Source: Rhodococcus pseudokoreensis (lineage in GTDB: Bacteria; Actinomycetota; Actinomycetes; Mycobacteriales; Mycobacteriaceae). Taken from it: 64,000 nt of DNA. Of this stretch, positions 36,771-48,530 are shown piece by piece. Position 1 is the first letter of the stretch. Each line of letters starts with the position of its first letter. The notes beneath the pieces are model-generated. The model saw only the letters and a program-made list of their open reading frames with translations. It was not told the DNA's origin and made no database searches. A program made the translations under genes and the position numbers. The stretch covers positions 434,001 to 498,000 of the forward strand of contig NZ_CP070619.1 in NCBI RefSeq assembly GCF_017068395.1. Reading direction: 5' to 3'.

Positions 36771-37451
36771 ATGCCCATCCACGTAGACGTCGTCCGGGTG
36801 TTCACCGACGACAAAGGACGCCACGGCAATCCGCTCGGCATCGTCGACTCCTCGGCCGTCCCGCCGGAGGATCGGCAGTCCGTCGCCCGCACGCTCGGAT
36901 ACAGCGAGACGATCTTCGTCGACATTCCCGGGCCCGACGACGAGCACGCGCGCGCCCAGATCTTCACCCCGACCACCGAACTGCCCTTCGCCGGACATCC
37001 CACCGTCGGGCTGTCCTGGTGGTTGCACGAGCGCGGCGCCGCCGTCAAGACTCTGGACGTGCCCGCGGGCCCCGTCGCCACCCGGCGTTCCGGCGCGATC
37101 ACCTGGGTGCGGGCCCGGCCCGAATGGGCGCCGGAGTTCTCGCTGTACCCCATGGGCAGCGTGCGCGAGGTTCAGGCCGCCGACCCGAAGAAGTTCGGTG
37201 CCGGGCACCACTACCTGTGGGCGTGGACCGACAAGGTCGAGCATGCGATCCGGTCGCGAATGTTCGCCCCCGACATGGGCATCACCGAGGACGAGGCCAC
37301 CGGAGCCGCTGCCGTCCGGATCACCGCGCACCTGCGGCACGCCCTCCTGATCACCCAGGGCAAAGGATCCGAACTGCGCACCACGTACGACCCCGCCGGC
37401 TGGGTCGAGGTCGGCGGACGGGTCCACCCCGAGAAGTCACGCACCCTCTGA
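36771..37451 (+). CDS. PhzF-family isomerase/epimerase-like protein (Rv2716-like)
   Basis: A 226-residue protein of the diaminopimelate-epimerase-fold PhzF family: DVVRVFTDDKGRHGNPLGIV, TLGYSETIFVD (the conserved Glu of the SET motif), FTPTTELPFAGHPTVG and EDEATGAAAVRITAHL are all present. It is about 50 residues shorter than classical PhzF (about 280), mainly in the middle and at the end. The substrate is unknown. It is divergent from oxyR, has a palindrome over its promoter, and overlaps the convergent NlpC/P60-type gene by 15 bp. Confidence 0.87.
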   Translation: MPIHVDVVRVFTDDKGRHGNPLGIVDSSAVPPEDRQSVARTLGYSETIFVDIPGPDDEHARAQIFTPTTELPFAGHPTVGLSWWLHERGAAVKTLDVPAGPVATRRSGAITWVRARPEWAPEFSLYPMGSVREVQAADPKKFGAGHHYLWAWTDKVEHAIRSRMFAPDMGITEDEATGAAAVRITAHLRHALLITQGKGSELRTTYDPAGWVEVGGRVHPEKSRTL

Positions 37452-38153
37452 CGACGGTCGCCTGCCCCGGTCCGCGGCGAGGTCGGCCTCGCTCAGGCTC
37501 ACCTCGATCTCCCGGCCCAGCGTCACACCGGGCGAGAGGGGAAGCCGGTCGCCGCTCCAGAATTTGCCGGGGTCGTACCAGTTGGTGCGCCTGCGACCGC
37601 TGATCAGACCCATCTCCTCGTACGTCTGCGCGACCACCTCGGCGCAATAGGCGCTTTCGAGACTGGCCGACTGCTCCTGCCGACGGCGCAACCCGGGCAG
37701 GCGCCCACCGAACCACCGCGACGCGAGTTTCGCGGTGGACGGGAACGGCGTGCCGTCGAGCCGCGCGATCGCCCGCAGCAACGCGTCCTCCTGCTGCGGC
37801 GTCGCCGGTTCGGCGAGCTGACGCAGCCATCCCCGCTGCCCGTACCGCGCACCCCACACCTGGACGGCGGCGCGCAGGTCGTGGAGTTGCACACCACGCT
37901 GGAAGCGGCCCGTCCACATGTCCTGCAACGAATGCCCGAGCTCGGCGTGCCACATCAGCGGTGGAAGGTCCTCGAGCACCACCGACATGCCCACGTGGTT
38001 GACCGGACTGTTCGTCAGCGTCTGGATCGCCCTGTCGGCCGGGGATTCTCCGCGGAAGATCCAGATGTCGCCGGTGCGGGTGACCTCGACCGCGGTGTCG
38101 AGGTCGATGGTGGAACCGTGTCGTCGTGCGTCCGTGTGCCGTGGCGCGTCCAT
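37437..38153 (-). CDS. Permuted NlpC/P60 (YiiX-like) superfamily protein
   Basis: A 238-residue cytosolic protein without signal peptide. The layout fits the permuted papain-like NlpC/P60 group: a histidine strand first (SPVNHVGMSVVLEDLPPLMW) and the likely catalytic cysteine later (SAYCAEVVAQTYEEMGL). Related enzymes hydrolyse amide or ester bonds in peptides and lipids; the substrate here is unknown. The ATG at 38153 has no Shine-Dalgarno and lies seven bases from a TAGGCT -10 that overlaps the promoter of the divergent gene. Confidence 0.72.
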   Translation of the reverse strand: MDAPRHTDARRHGSTIDLDTAVEVTRTGDIWIFRGESPADRAIQTLTNSPVNHVGMSVVLEDLPPLMWHAELGHSLQDMWTGRFQRGVQLHDLRAAVQVWGARYGQRGWLRQLAEPATPQQEDALLRAIARLDGTPFPSTAKLASRWFGGRLPGLRRRQEQSASLESAYCAEVVAQTYEEMGLISGRRRTNWYDPGKFWSGDRLPLSPGVTLGREIEVSLSEADLAADRGRRPSSEGA

Positions 38154-38159
38154 GGGCCC

Positions 38160-38166
38160 TAGCCTA
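38160..38166. promoter_or_regulatory. Overlapping face-to-face -10 elements (bidirectional leaderless promoter)
   Basis: TAGCCTA reads TAGCCT on the plus strand (38160-38165, six bases before ATG 38172) and TAGGCT on the minus strand (38166-38161, seven bases before ATG 38153). One symmetric core CTAGCCTAG therefore could fire both ways. Confidence 0.65.
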
Positions 38167-38171
38167 GAAGG

Positions 38172-38474
38172 ATGCGACCCCGTGGCAGGCAATGGTGGAA
38201 ACTTCTCGGACTCGCCGGTGTGGTGGGTGTCGCCGCGACCGGGGTCGTCGCGGTCCGCGCGGATCGGCAACGCAAGGCGTACACGCCCGACGAGGTGCGG
38301 GCCCGCCTGCACGAGCGCTACACCCGCGCGTACGCCGCGCACGACGGGCAGCAGGAGATTGCGCTGTCGGCGCCGACGTGGCGGGACCGGGTCACCGGCG
38401 CCCTGCACCGCCTCCGCAGGCGGGGCGCCGGCTCGGATCAGCCCAGCGCCCGGCGGAACCCGTCCGCGAGCTGA
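38172..38474 (+). CDS. Small single-pass membrane protein, unknown
   Basis: A 100-residue protein with a basic start (MRPRGRQWWK), one membrane helix at about 11-28 (LLGLAGVVGVAATGVVAV), and a basic cytosolic or extracellular remainder (RADRQRKAYTPDEVRARLHE, ending in RRRG). I recognise no family. Codon use in the frame looks actinobacterial. Its last 37 bp overlap the end of the convergent aminotransferase gene. AGAAGG before the ATG could be a ribosome-binding site, but the same bases sit right after a -10. Confidence 0.65.
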   Translation: MRPRGRQWWKLLGLAGVVGVAATGVVAVRADRQRKAYTPDEVRARLHERYTRAYAAHDGQQEIALSAPTWRDRVTGALHRLRRRGAGSDQPSARRNPSAS

Positions 38475-39664
38475 GCGACCTGATCGTCCGTCATCACGAA
38501 CGACGGCGAGATCTGCATCGCGCCCTGCCCGGCGGCGCGGCCCGAGATTCCGAACTCGCGCAACGTGTTCACGAACGGGAGCGCCTCCGCCGGATCGGCC
38601 AACTGCACGGCAGCGACCGCGCCGAGACCGCTGCGCACTTCCTCGACCCGCGGGTGGTGGGCGAGGGGCGCGAGGTGCTCGTGCAACGAGGACTCGAGCC
38701 GCTTCGACTCCGCCAGCAGGTTCTCGCGCTCGATGATGTCGAGGTTGGCCAGTGCGGCCGCGGCGGCACCCGCATGCCCGCCGTAGGTGTAGCCGTGCCG
38801 CCACCACACGCCGCCGGCGAAGAACGGCTCGGCCACCCGCGGGGCGATGAACACCGCACCCATCGGGACGTACCCGGAGGTGAGACCCTTCGCGGTCGTC
38901 ATCATGTCGGGCTGCAGATCGAATCGCGTCGACGCGAACCACTCGCCGCCGATGCGGCCGAATCCCGTGACCACCTCGTCGACCACGAACAGGATGTCGT
39001 GCTCGCGACAGATGTCGCGGACCTCCGCGAGGTAGCCCTCCGGCGGCAGGTACACGCCGCCCGCGCCGATGACGGGTTCGCAGAAGAACGCGGCGATCGT
39101 GTCGGCGCCGACCTTCTCGATCAGCTCGAGCAGGCCCTTGGCGTCGTTCCACGCGACGGTGGCACTGTCGGGCATCAACTCGCCGTAGCCCTCGCGATTG
39201 GCGGGGATCCCCGCCAGCGCAGTGCCCGCCACGTGCATCCCGTGGTAGGCCTTCTGACGGCCGACCACAATCGTCTTGGACGGCTTGCCCATTTCGTGCC
39301 AGTAGCGGCGGGCCAGTTTGGCCGCCGTGTCCACGGAGTCCGAACCACCCGAGGTGAAGAAGATCTTGCTGCCCGGCACCGGTGCGATGGTCGCGAGCCG
39401 ATCGGCCAGGGCCGCGGTGGTCTCGGGAACGAAGTCACCGAAATTCGAGAAATGAGCCACGGTCCGCAACTGTTCCGCGACGGCGTCCGCGATCTCCGCG
39501 CGGCCGTGCCCCACGTTGGTGAACCACAGACCCGCCGTCGCATCGAGGTACCGGTTGCCGCGATCGTCCCAGATGTACGCGCCCTCGCCGCGGGACACCA
39601 CGAAGGCGCCCTTCTGTTCCACCGCACCCATGTCCGCGAATCCGTGCCACAGTGCCGACGCCAT
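38438..39664 (-). CDS. Class III (omega-type) aminotransferase
   Basis: A 408-residue PLP enzyme. FFTSGGSDSVDTAAKLARR binds the cofactor phosphate, AYHGMHVAGTAL is the ring-stacking region, DILFVVDEVVTGFGRIG contains the DE pair that binds the pyridine nitrogen, and TTAKGLTSGYVPMGAVF carries the Schiff-base Lys. The profile is that of adenosylmethionine/beta-alanine-pyruvate type omega-transaminases, 40-50 residues shorter than usual because the N-terminus is trimmed. AAGGGA precedes the ATG. It may work with the downstream-located MFS transporter on amino-compound uptake, which is only suggested by adjacency. Confidence 0.9.
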   Translation of the reverse strand: MASALWHGFADMGAVEQKGAFVVSRGEGAYIWDDRGNRYLDATAGLWFTNVGHGRAEIADAVAEQLRTVAHFSNFGDFVPETTAALADRLATIAPVPGSKIFFTSGGSDSVDTAAKLARRYWHEMGKPSKTIVVGRQKAYHGMHVAGTALAGIPANREGYGELMPDSATVAWNDAKGLLELIEKVGADTIAAFFCEPVIGAGGVYLPPEGYLAEVRDICREHDILFVVDEVVTGFGRIGGEWFASTRFDLQPDMMTTAKGLTSGYVPMGAVFIAPRVAEPFFAGGVWWRHGYTYGGHAGAAAAALANLDIIERENLLAESKRLESSLHEHLAPLAHHPRVEEVRSGLGAVAAVQLADPAEALPFVNTLREFGISGRAAGQGAMQISPSFVMTDDQVAQLADGFRRALG

Positions 39665-39732
39665 GCTGATCCCTTCGTGAAACCCCGCCCGAGCCGACTA
39701 TGCCACGGCGCGCCCGGAAGGATCGTGGCGCA

Positions 39733-41097
39733 TCACTTGTGCGCCAGGGCGGTGGGGTGAGCCTCCGTGTCGATGCCCGGGATCCCGCGACCGCGGATGG
39801 ACGCGCCCGCGGTCTCCGCCACGAAGTACAGCGCGACGAGTCCGACCGCACACGCGGCCATCATGTAGAAGGCCGGCATGAGGGTGTTGCCGGTCCATTC
39901 GATGAGCAGTTCGTTGACCGCGGGGGCGGTGCCGCCGAACAACGACGTCGACACGTTGTAGGCGATGGCGAAACCCGCGAACCGCACGTGGGTCGGGAAC
40001 ATCGCCGGGAACGTCGCCGAAATCGTGGACAGCTGCAGGACGTACAGCAACCCGAGCACCGCGAAGGCGACGATCGCCCATCCGAAACCCTGACGCATGA
40101 GCAGGTACATGGGGACGGCGAGCACGATCAGACCCACCAGCGAGCCGTACCACAACGGCTTCCGGCCCACCCGGTCCGACAGCGCACCCGCGAACGGGAT
40201 GACCGCCATCATCACGATCTGCCCGACGATGAACAGGGTCAGCGACGCGGTGGACGTCAGCCCGATCTGCGTCTCCAGATACGTCGGCATGTAACTGAGC
40301 AGCGTGTAGTTGGTGACGTTCAACGCGATGACGAGTCCGCCGAGCAGCAGCAGCGGCTTCCAGTACTCGGTGACCAGGTCCTTGAACTCGTGGGTCGTCC
40401 CCGACTCCACCGCGCCTTCCGCGTCCAGTTCCCGGAAGACGGGTGTCTCCTCGAGCTTGGTCCGCAGGTAGAGGCCGATCAGGCCCATCGGCCCGGCGAT
40501 CAGGAACGGGATACGCCAGCCCCAGGTGGACATGAACGGATCACTGGAGAACAGCTCCACCACCAGGACCACGATCGCGCCGAGCGCGTAACCGCCGAGG
40601 GTGCCGAACTCGAGGAAACTTCCACAGAATCCGCGCTTGCGGTCCGGCGAGTACTCGGCCATGAACGTTGCCGCGCCGCCGTATTCGCCGCCCGTCGAGA
40701 AGCCCTGGATCATGCGCAGCAGCACCAGCAGCAGGGGCGCCCAGAACCCGATGGCGTCGTAGCTCGGCACGAGGCCGACGCAGAACGTCGCACCCGCCAT
40801 CAGGACGATCGTCAGCGCCAGCACCTGGCGGCGTCCGAGCCGGTCACCCAGCGGACCCCACACGAGACCGCCGAGCGGTCGCACGACGAACGACACCGCG
40901 AACACGAGCAGCGCGTAGAGGGTGGCGGAACCGGTGTCGCCGGGGAAGAACGCGGCCGAGATGTACGACACCGTGAACGCGTACACACCGTAGTCGAACC
41001 ATTCGGTGGCGTTGCCCATCGCCGACGCCGCGATCGCGCGCCGGAGAACACCTGGTGGGAGCGTTTCCTGCTCGTCTGAAGAATTCGCCGATGCCAT
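39733..41097 (-). CDS. MFS transporter, metabolite:H+ symporter (ProP/MHS) family
   Basis: A 454-residue, 12-helix transporter. MHS-family signatures are RRAIAASAMGNATEWFDYGV at the start, WGPLGDRLGRRQVLALTI between helices 2 and 3, RMIQGFSTGGEYGGAATF, and GALSDRVGRKPLWYG in the second half. Members take up proline/betaine, dicarboxylates or aromatic acids with protons; the substrate is not clear. ATG 41097 follows AGGAGG by nine bases; the open frame further upstream is not used. It is 68 bp upstream of the aminotransferase on the same strand. Confidence 0.9.
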   Translation of the reverse strand: MASANSSDEQETLPPGVLRRAIAASAMGNATEWFDYGVYAFTVSYISAAFFPGDTGSATLYALLVFAVSFVVRPLGGLVWGPLGDRLGRRQVLALTIVLMAGATFCVGLVPSYDAIGFWAPLLLVLLRMIQGFSTGGEYGGAATFMAEYSPDRKRGFCGSFLEFGTLGGYALGAIVVLVVELFSSDPFMSTWGWRIPFLIAGPMGLIGLYLRTKLEETPVFRELDAEGAVESGTTHEFKDLVTEYWKPLLLLGGLVIALNVTNYTLLSYMPTYLETQIGLTSTASLTLFIVGQIVMMAVIPFAGALSDRVGRKPLWYGSLVGLIVLAVPMYLLMRQGFGWAIVAFAVLGLLYVLQLSTISATFPAMFPTHVRFAGFAIAYNVSTSLFGGTAPAVNELLIEWTGNTLMPAFYMMAACAVGLVALYFVAETAGASIRGRGIPGIDTEAHPTALAHK

Positions 41098-41274
41098 AGA
41101 TCCCGCCTCCTCGGGCCGGTTTTCGCGTTCCCTCATTGTGTCCCGAGTGGCACGTGTTGTCGCGAGTTTGCCATTTACGGACGCCGCGATCCGCATCGCC
41201 GGTGTTCCAGCTGGTCGACGCCCCACGTTCGCGGGGCGGTCCTCGCCGACCCCGAGGGCAACGAATTCTGCGCG

Positions 41275-42354
41275 TTACCGGAACGTGGGACCGACGACGG
41301 GACGACCGCGTAGCCCGCGCCACCAGGCGGCGGGCCCGCCGTGGGCGACCCAGTGCCGCACGTGGTCCACGTAGTCCGTGGCCACCCCCACCCACTCGCT
41401 CCAGGCACTCGGTGTGGGCAGGGTTTCGACGGAACGGATCAGGAGACGATCGATCGCGTCCGTGACCAGCTGCGCGCGCTCCAGCTGCACCATGTGCCCC
41501 GCACCGGGCACCTTTACCAGTTCCACGTCCGGCAGATGACCGGCGATGGCCTTCGAATACCGGAACGGGGTCAGCAGGTCGCGGTCGCCGCACACCACGA
41601 GCGTCTCGATCGGCGCGAGCAACGGCACCGCGGCCGTCTCGTCGTGATTCTTGAACGACGGAAGGAAGTCGACCAGCGTCTTGAGGGACGTGTCGTTGAT
41701 CATCTGCTCGGAGTGCCACATGATCGCCGGGCTGATGCTGCGGTCACCGAACGACGCCGACCTCAGGATCGGCGCCAGCACCCGCTTGCTCGCGCCGCGA
41801 CCGCTCTGGACCACCCGGGGCAGGTGACGGGCCGCGGTGCTGAATCCGGCGACGACGGGCGTGTTGAGGGTGCGCGCGAGCCCCACGTCACCGAGCTTCT
41901 CCGCAGCGGTGGCGATCAGACCCACCCCGACGATGCGGGAACCGATCAGATCGGGATTCCGGCCGACGTACGAGAGTACGGCCATACCGCCCATCGAGTG
42001 GCCGACCAGCACGACCGGTCCCTCCGGCACCAGCGCTCGGATCACCGCGTCGACGTCCTGCGCGAGATGCGGGATCGTGCACGTGTCCCGGCGCGGCACC
42101 CCGGAGCTGCCGTGGCCCCGCAGGTCGAAGAACACCATGCGGATCGTCGAGCCCCACGTCTCCTCGAGCTGAACCCGCTGGAAGTGCCAGCCGGTCATGC
42201 GGTTGCAGAAGCCGTGGACGAACACCACGGTCAGCGGGGCGAACGCCGGACCAACCTCGCGCACCGCGAGGGGGACCCCGTCGTCGGCGGCGACGACACT
42301 GCCGCGGTCGCGGGTGAGCAGGTCGAAGGTCTCCCCTGCGAACTCGTCGAACAT
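41275..42354 (-). CDS. Alpha/beta hydrolase
   Basis: A 359-residue hydrolase. LTVVFVHGFCNRMTGWHF is the oxyanion loop, VFFDLRGHGSSG and VVLVGHSMGGMAVLSYVG carry the cap edge and nucleophile Ser, VVCGDRDLLTPFRYS the acid and VPGAGHMVQLER the His. A cap of about 110 residues separates the Ser and Asp regions. It resembles mycobacterial hydrolases of unknown substrate. ATG 42354 has GGGAG close upstream. A TATCCT at 42410-42415 on the minus strand could be the -10, with a leader of about 50 bases. Confidence 0.85.
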   Translation of the reverse strand: MFDEFAGETFDLLTRDRGSVVAADDGVPLAVREVGPAFAPLTVVFVHGFCNRMTGWHFQRVQLEETWGSTIRMVFFDLRGHGSSGVPRRDTCTIPHLAQDVDAVIRALVPEGPVVLVGHSMGGMAVLSYVGRNPDLIGSRIVGVGLIATAAEKLGDVGLARTLNTPVVAGFSTAARHLPRVVQSGRGASKRVLAPILRSASFGDRSISPAIMWHSEQMINDTSLKTLVDFLPSFKNHDETAAVPLLAPIETLVVCGDRDLLTPFRYSKAIAGHLPDVELVKVPGAGHMVQLERAQLVTDAIDRLLIRSVETLPTPSAWSEWVGVATDYVDHVRHWVAHGGPAAWWRGLRGRPVVGPTFR

Positions 42355-42451
42355 AGTCTCCCAGCCGTTGCCGAAGTCACGGATGATCGCGTGGACGCCT
42401 GTCGTGTGGAGGATAGCGCGGCCTGCGAATCGGCTGTGCGAGGCTGCGCCG

Positions 42452-43096
42452 CTACCGGTCCTCGCCGTACCGGCGGCGGGCACCGAGGCGTCCCACCGCG
42501 TTCACGGCGAGCGCCATCAACGCCATCGCCAGCAGCAACACGACCGCGGTGACGGTCAGCTGGAGGTACCCCTGATCCCGGGGGTCCAGGAACGGATACG
42601 GGTACCAGTCGACGATCGGGCCGCGGATCAGGGAGTAGGCGCCGTACACGGCCGGAAAGATCAGCCAGCCGAGGCTCTGGGCGTCGGAGATCCGCACCCG
42701 GGACGGGGCGAGCACCCAGTCGAGCAGCAGAACGAGAGGCAGCAAGCGGTGCAGGGCCGTGTTGATCCAGGCGTCCTGCAGCATGACGTCGACATTCGCC
42801 AGCAGCACCGCGTACACGATTCCGGTGATGACCATGTACAGCGTCGTCGCGCCGCGGAACAGCTGCCAGCGCCGCGACTGCGGATCCCGGACCGCGCCGA
42901 TCACCAGGACGACCACGGCGAGGATGTTGCTCTCGATGGTGAAATAGCTGAGGTAGTCGGCCGTCGAGAAGTCGGCGCTGCCGACGTTGCGGAGCGGAAT
43001 CCACAGCAGCGCGATCAGCCCGTAGACGGCGAACGCCGCCCGCAGAACCCGAACGATCCTCTGACCTCGCAGCTCTGTGACGACGGCGGCGTCCAT
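42452..43096 (-). CDS. Pr6Pr family six-helix membrane protein
   Basis: A 214-residue integral membrane protein with six helices (VLRAAFAVYGLIALLWIPL; YFTIESNILAVVVLVIGAV; ATTLYMVITGIVYAVLLANV and so on) and the family's conserved HRLLPLVLLLDWVLAPSR and FPAVYGAYSLIRGPI. The group is described as Pr6Pr or FAR-17a/AIG1-like; related eukaryotic proteins hydrolyse fatty acid esters, but nothing is shown for bacteria. GAATAT six bases before the ATG is a weak leaderless-type -10. It is divergent from hrpA by 70 bp. Confidence 0.82.
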   Translation of the reverse strand: MDAAVVTELRGQRIVRVLRAAFAVYGLIALLWIPLRNVGSADFSTADYLSYFTIESNILAVVVLVIGAVRDPQSRRWQLFRGATTLYMVITGIVYAVLLANVDVMLQDAWINTALHRLLPLVLLLDWVLAPSRVRISDAQSLGWLIFPAVYGAYSLIRGPIVDWYPYPFLDPRDQGYLQLTVTAVVLLLAMALMALAVNAVGRLGARRRYGEDR

Positions 43097-43150
43097 CCGC
43101 CGATATTCGCACACGGGCGGGCGCGGCACAGGGCGATCCACCGGGTTGGC

Positions 43151-43156
43151 TAGGCT
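43151..43156 (+). promoter_or_regulatory. Candidate -10 (TAGGCT) for hrpA
   Basis: TAGGCT ends ten bases before the ATG at 43167, leaving at most a few bases of leader. Confidence 0.5.
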
Positions 43157-43166
43157 GGGGTCCAGC

Positions 43167-47054
<3,888 letters not shown>

Positions 47055-47091
47055 CGCGCGGGCAATACAAGAAATGCGCTGACGCGCAGGC

Positions 47092-47556
47092 TCAGGCGCC
47101 GTCGCGGGATTCGCGGTGTTCGCGTAGCTCTTTGATCTCGCGCGCGAAGTCCTCGGCGGAGCTGAACGACCGGTACACGGACGCGAAACGCAGATATGCG
47201 ACCTCGTCGAGGTCACGAAGCGGACCGAGGATGGCGAGGCCCACCTCGTTGCTCGGGATCTCCGCGGAACCCGACGCGCGGACCGCGTCCTCGACCTGCT
47301 GGGCAAGGAGATTCAGTGCGTCGTTGTCGACCTGCCGGCCCTGGCAGGCGCGGCGGACACCCCGCACCACCTTCTCCCGGCTGAACGGTTCGGTGACCCC
47401 ACTGCGTTTGACGACCGACAGGACGGCGGTCTCGACGGTGGTGAACCGTCGACCACACTCGGGGCACGACCGGCGGCGGCGGATGGCCTGTCCCTCGTCG
47501 GCTTCGCGCGAATCGACCACACGTGAATCGGGGTGCCGGCAGAACGGGCAGTGCAT
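47092..47556 (-). CDS. nrdR: Transcriptional repressor of ribonucleotide reductase genes NrdR
   Basis: A 154-residue repressor that senses ATP/dATP and controls nrd operons. The N-terminal zinc ribbon is [19 protein letters not shown] with [17 protein letters not shown], followed by an ATP-cone ([20 protein letters not shown] through [10 protein letters not shown]). Length matches the family. ATG 47556 has GAAGGA seven bases before it; the longer open frame is spurious. It lies downstream of the LysM gene on the same strand, as nrdR follows Rv2719c in M. tuberculosis, and the spacing of 180 bp leaves room for its own promoter. Confidence 0.95.
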   Translation of the reverse strand: MHCPFCRHPDSRVVDSREADEGQAIRRRRSCPECGRRFTTVETAVLSVVKRSGVTEPFSREKVVRGVRRACQGRQVDNDALNLLAQQVEDAVRASGSAEIPSNEVGLAILGPLRDLDEVAYLRFASVYRSFSSAEDFAREIKELREHRESRDGA

Positions 47557-47736
47557 GGCGATTCCTTCGTCGTAGCCGTCGTGGCCGCAACTGTTCGCCT
47601 CCCCCGATGGCGAACCGACGAAAACGGATTCACGCAGCGGATGCACGATCTCGACGCGACCACACGCGGTGGTGGGACTGACAGCCTCCGAGACTACTCG
47701 GCCGTCCGACGGGACAGTCATGCAGAGCCACCCCCG

Positions 47737-48234
47737 TCACCGGGTCGCGGACGACGGGACGATCAGACTCTGGCCCGGGTGCAGCGCCGAATTGGACATG
47801 GCATTGAGCTCCATGATCCGCTCGATCACCTGCGCCACCGGCATTTCCGGTGCGATCCGCGCTGCGACCGCGGCCAGGCTCTCGCCCTGCTGCACCTGCA
47901 CGACCTCCGTGGCCGCCGAATTGCTCACACTGCCGCCGGTGGCCAGCTGGGCGACCCCGGCGAGCCCGCACAACACACCGGCGGTGATCACGACCCCGGC
48001 GAGCACCGTCCGCCAGCCGACGTCGTTCGCCCCGCGTTCGTGGTCGGCGCGGGAGACGCCGGTGTGGGTGGGCCGGTACGCGACGGCGCCGGACGACGGA
48101 CGGCGCAACTCCCCGTCGGTGCGCCGGCGACGCGGTTCGGTGCGGTACGACCGCGCGGCGCCGGAACGGACGACACCCCGCTCGAGTGCCTGCCGGTTCA
48201 GCACTGCCTGCCGATGGAGAACTGCGTTGCTCAT
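47737..48234 (-). CDS. LysM-domain membrane protein (Rv2719c/ChiZ-like), SOS-regulated candidate
   Basis: A 165-residue protein: an arginine-rich cytosolic part (RTEPRRRRTDGELRRPSSG), one membrane helix at about 76-97 (TVLAGVVITAGVLCGLAGVA), then an extracytoplasmic LysM domain (VVQVQQGESLAAVAARIA to LHPGQSLIVPSS) that would bind peptidoglycan. Its M. tuberculosis counterpart Rv2719c (ChiZ) is induced by DNA damage and delays cell division, and is divergent from lexA as here. GGAGG precedes the ATG. Three LexA boxes and a 14-bp repeat array lie in the shared upstream region. Confidence 0.87.
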   Translation of the reverse strand: MSNAVLHRQAVLNRQALERGVVRSGAARSYRTEPRRRRTDGELRRPSSGAVAYRPTHTGVSRADHERGANDVGWRTVLAGVVITAGVLCGLAGVAQLATGGSVSNSAATEVVQVQQGESLAAVAARIAPEMPVAQVIERIMELNAMSNSALHPGQSLIVPSSATR

Positions 48235-48260
48235 CGGTACCTCCGCTGCTCGTATCCGTG

Positions 48261-48320
48261 TCGGACTATTGATGTCGAACTATTGATGTCGAACTTTTGA
48301 GGTCGGACTTTGATGTCGAT
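48261..48320. repeat. Direct repeat array of 14-bp units with LexA-half-site-like TCGAAC
   Basis: Four successive units (48261, 48275, 48289, 48303) with consensus TCGRACTWTTGATG, the last one base short, then a partial fifth. It sits just upstream of the LysM gene, between its start and the first LexA box. Each unit begins with TCGAAC or TCGGAC, one half of a LexA box, in direct rather than inverted orientation. Confidence 0.85.
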
Positions 48321-48338
48321 TCGCTCCGGGGCAAGTGT

Positions 48339-48354
48339 TCGATCACGCGTTCGA
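48339..48354. promoter_or_regulatory. LexA box 1
   Basis: TCGATCACGCGTTCGA: a 16-bp palindrome with one deviation (T for A) from TCGAAC-N4-GTTCGA. It abuts box 2. Confidence 0.65.
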
Positions 48355-48370
48355 AAGAACACATGTTCGA
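48355..48370. promoter_or_regulatory. LexA box 2
   Basis: AAGAACACATGTTCGA: matches TCGAAC-N4-GTTCGA except for the first two bases and shares the central ACAT of the mycobacterial box. Confidence 0.75.
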
Positions 48371-48417
48371 TTTCTACCACGACCCTCCGACAATGTCTCT
48401 ACTTCTCGCGACACGTG

Positions 48418-48433
48418 TCGAACAGATGTTTGA
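48418..48433. promoter_or_regulatory. LexA box 3, overlapping the lexA -35
   Basis: TCGAACAGATGTTTGA: one base from the M. tuberculosis lexA box TCGAACACATGTTTGA. It covers the -35 of the lexA promoter, which suits autorepression. Confidence 0.87.
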
Positions 48434-48458
48434 AACTCCGAGGAAAGCGGGATAGATT
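48430..48458 (+). promoter_or_regulatory. lexA promoter (TTGAAA-N17-TAGATT)
   Basis: TTGAAA (48430-48435), a 17-bp spacer and TAGATT (48453-48458). It starts inside LexA box 3 and gives a leader of about 65 bases before ATG 48531. Confidence 0.75.
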
Positions 48459-48530
48459 CGTGTCACGCGGCACAGCAGTCACATGCGACCCATACCGACA
48501 AGATCGACACACAGACGGAGGCACCTCGCC

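Noticed and set aside
48261..48320. Short regular repeats considered as a CRISPR array
   Set aside because: Units are 14 bp and contiguous with no spacers, and there are no cas genes.
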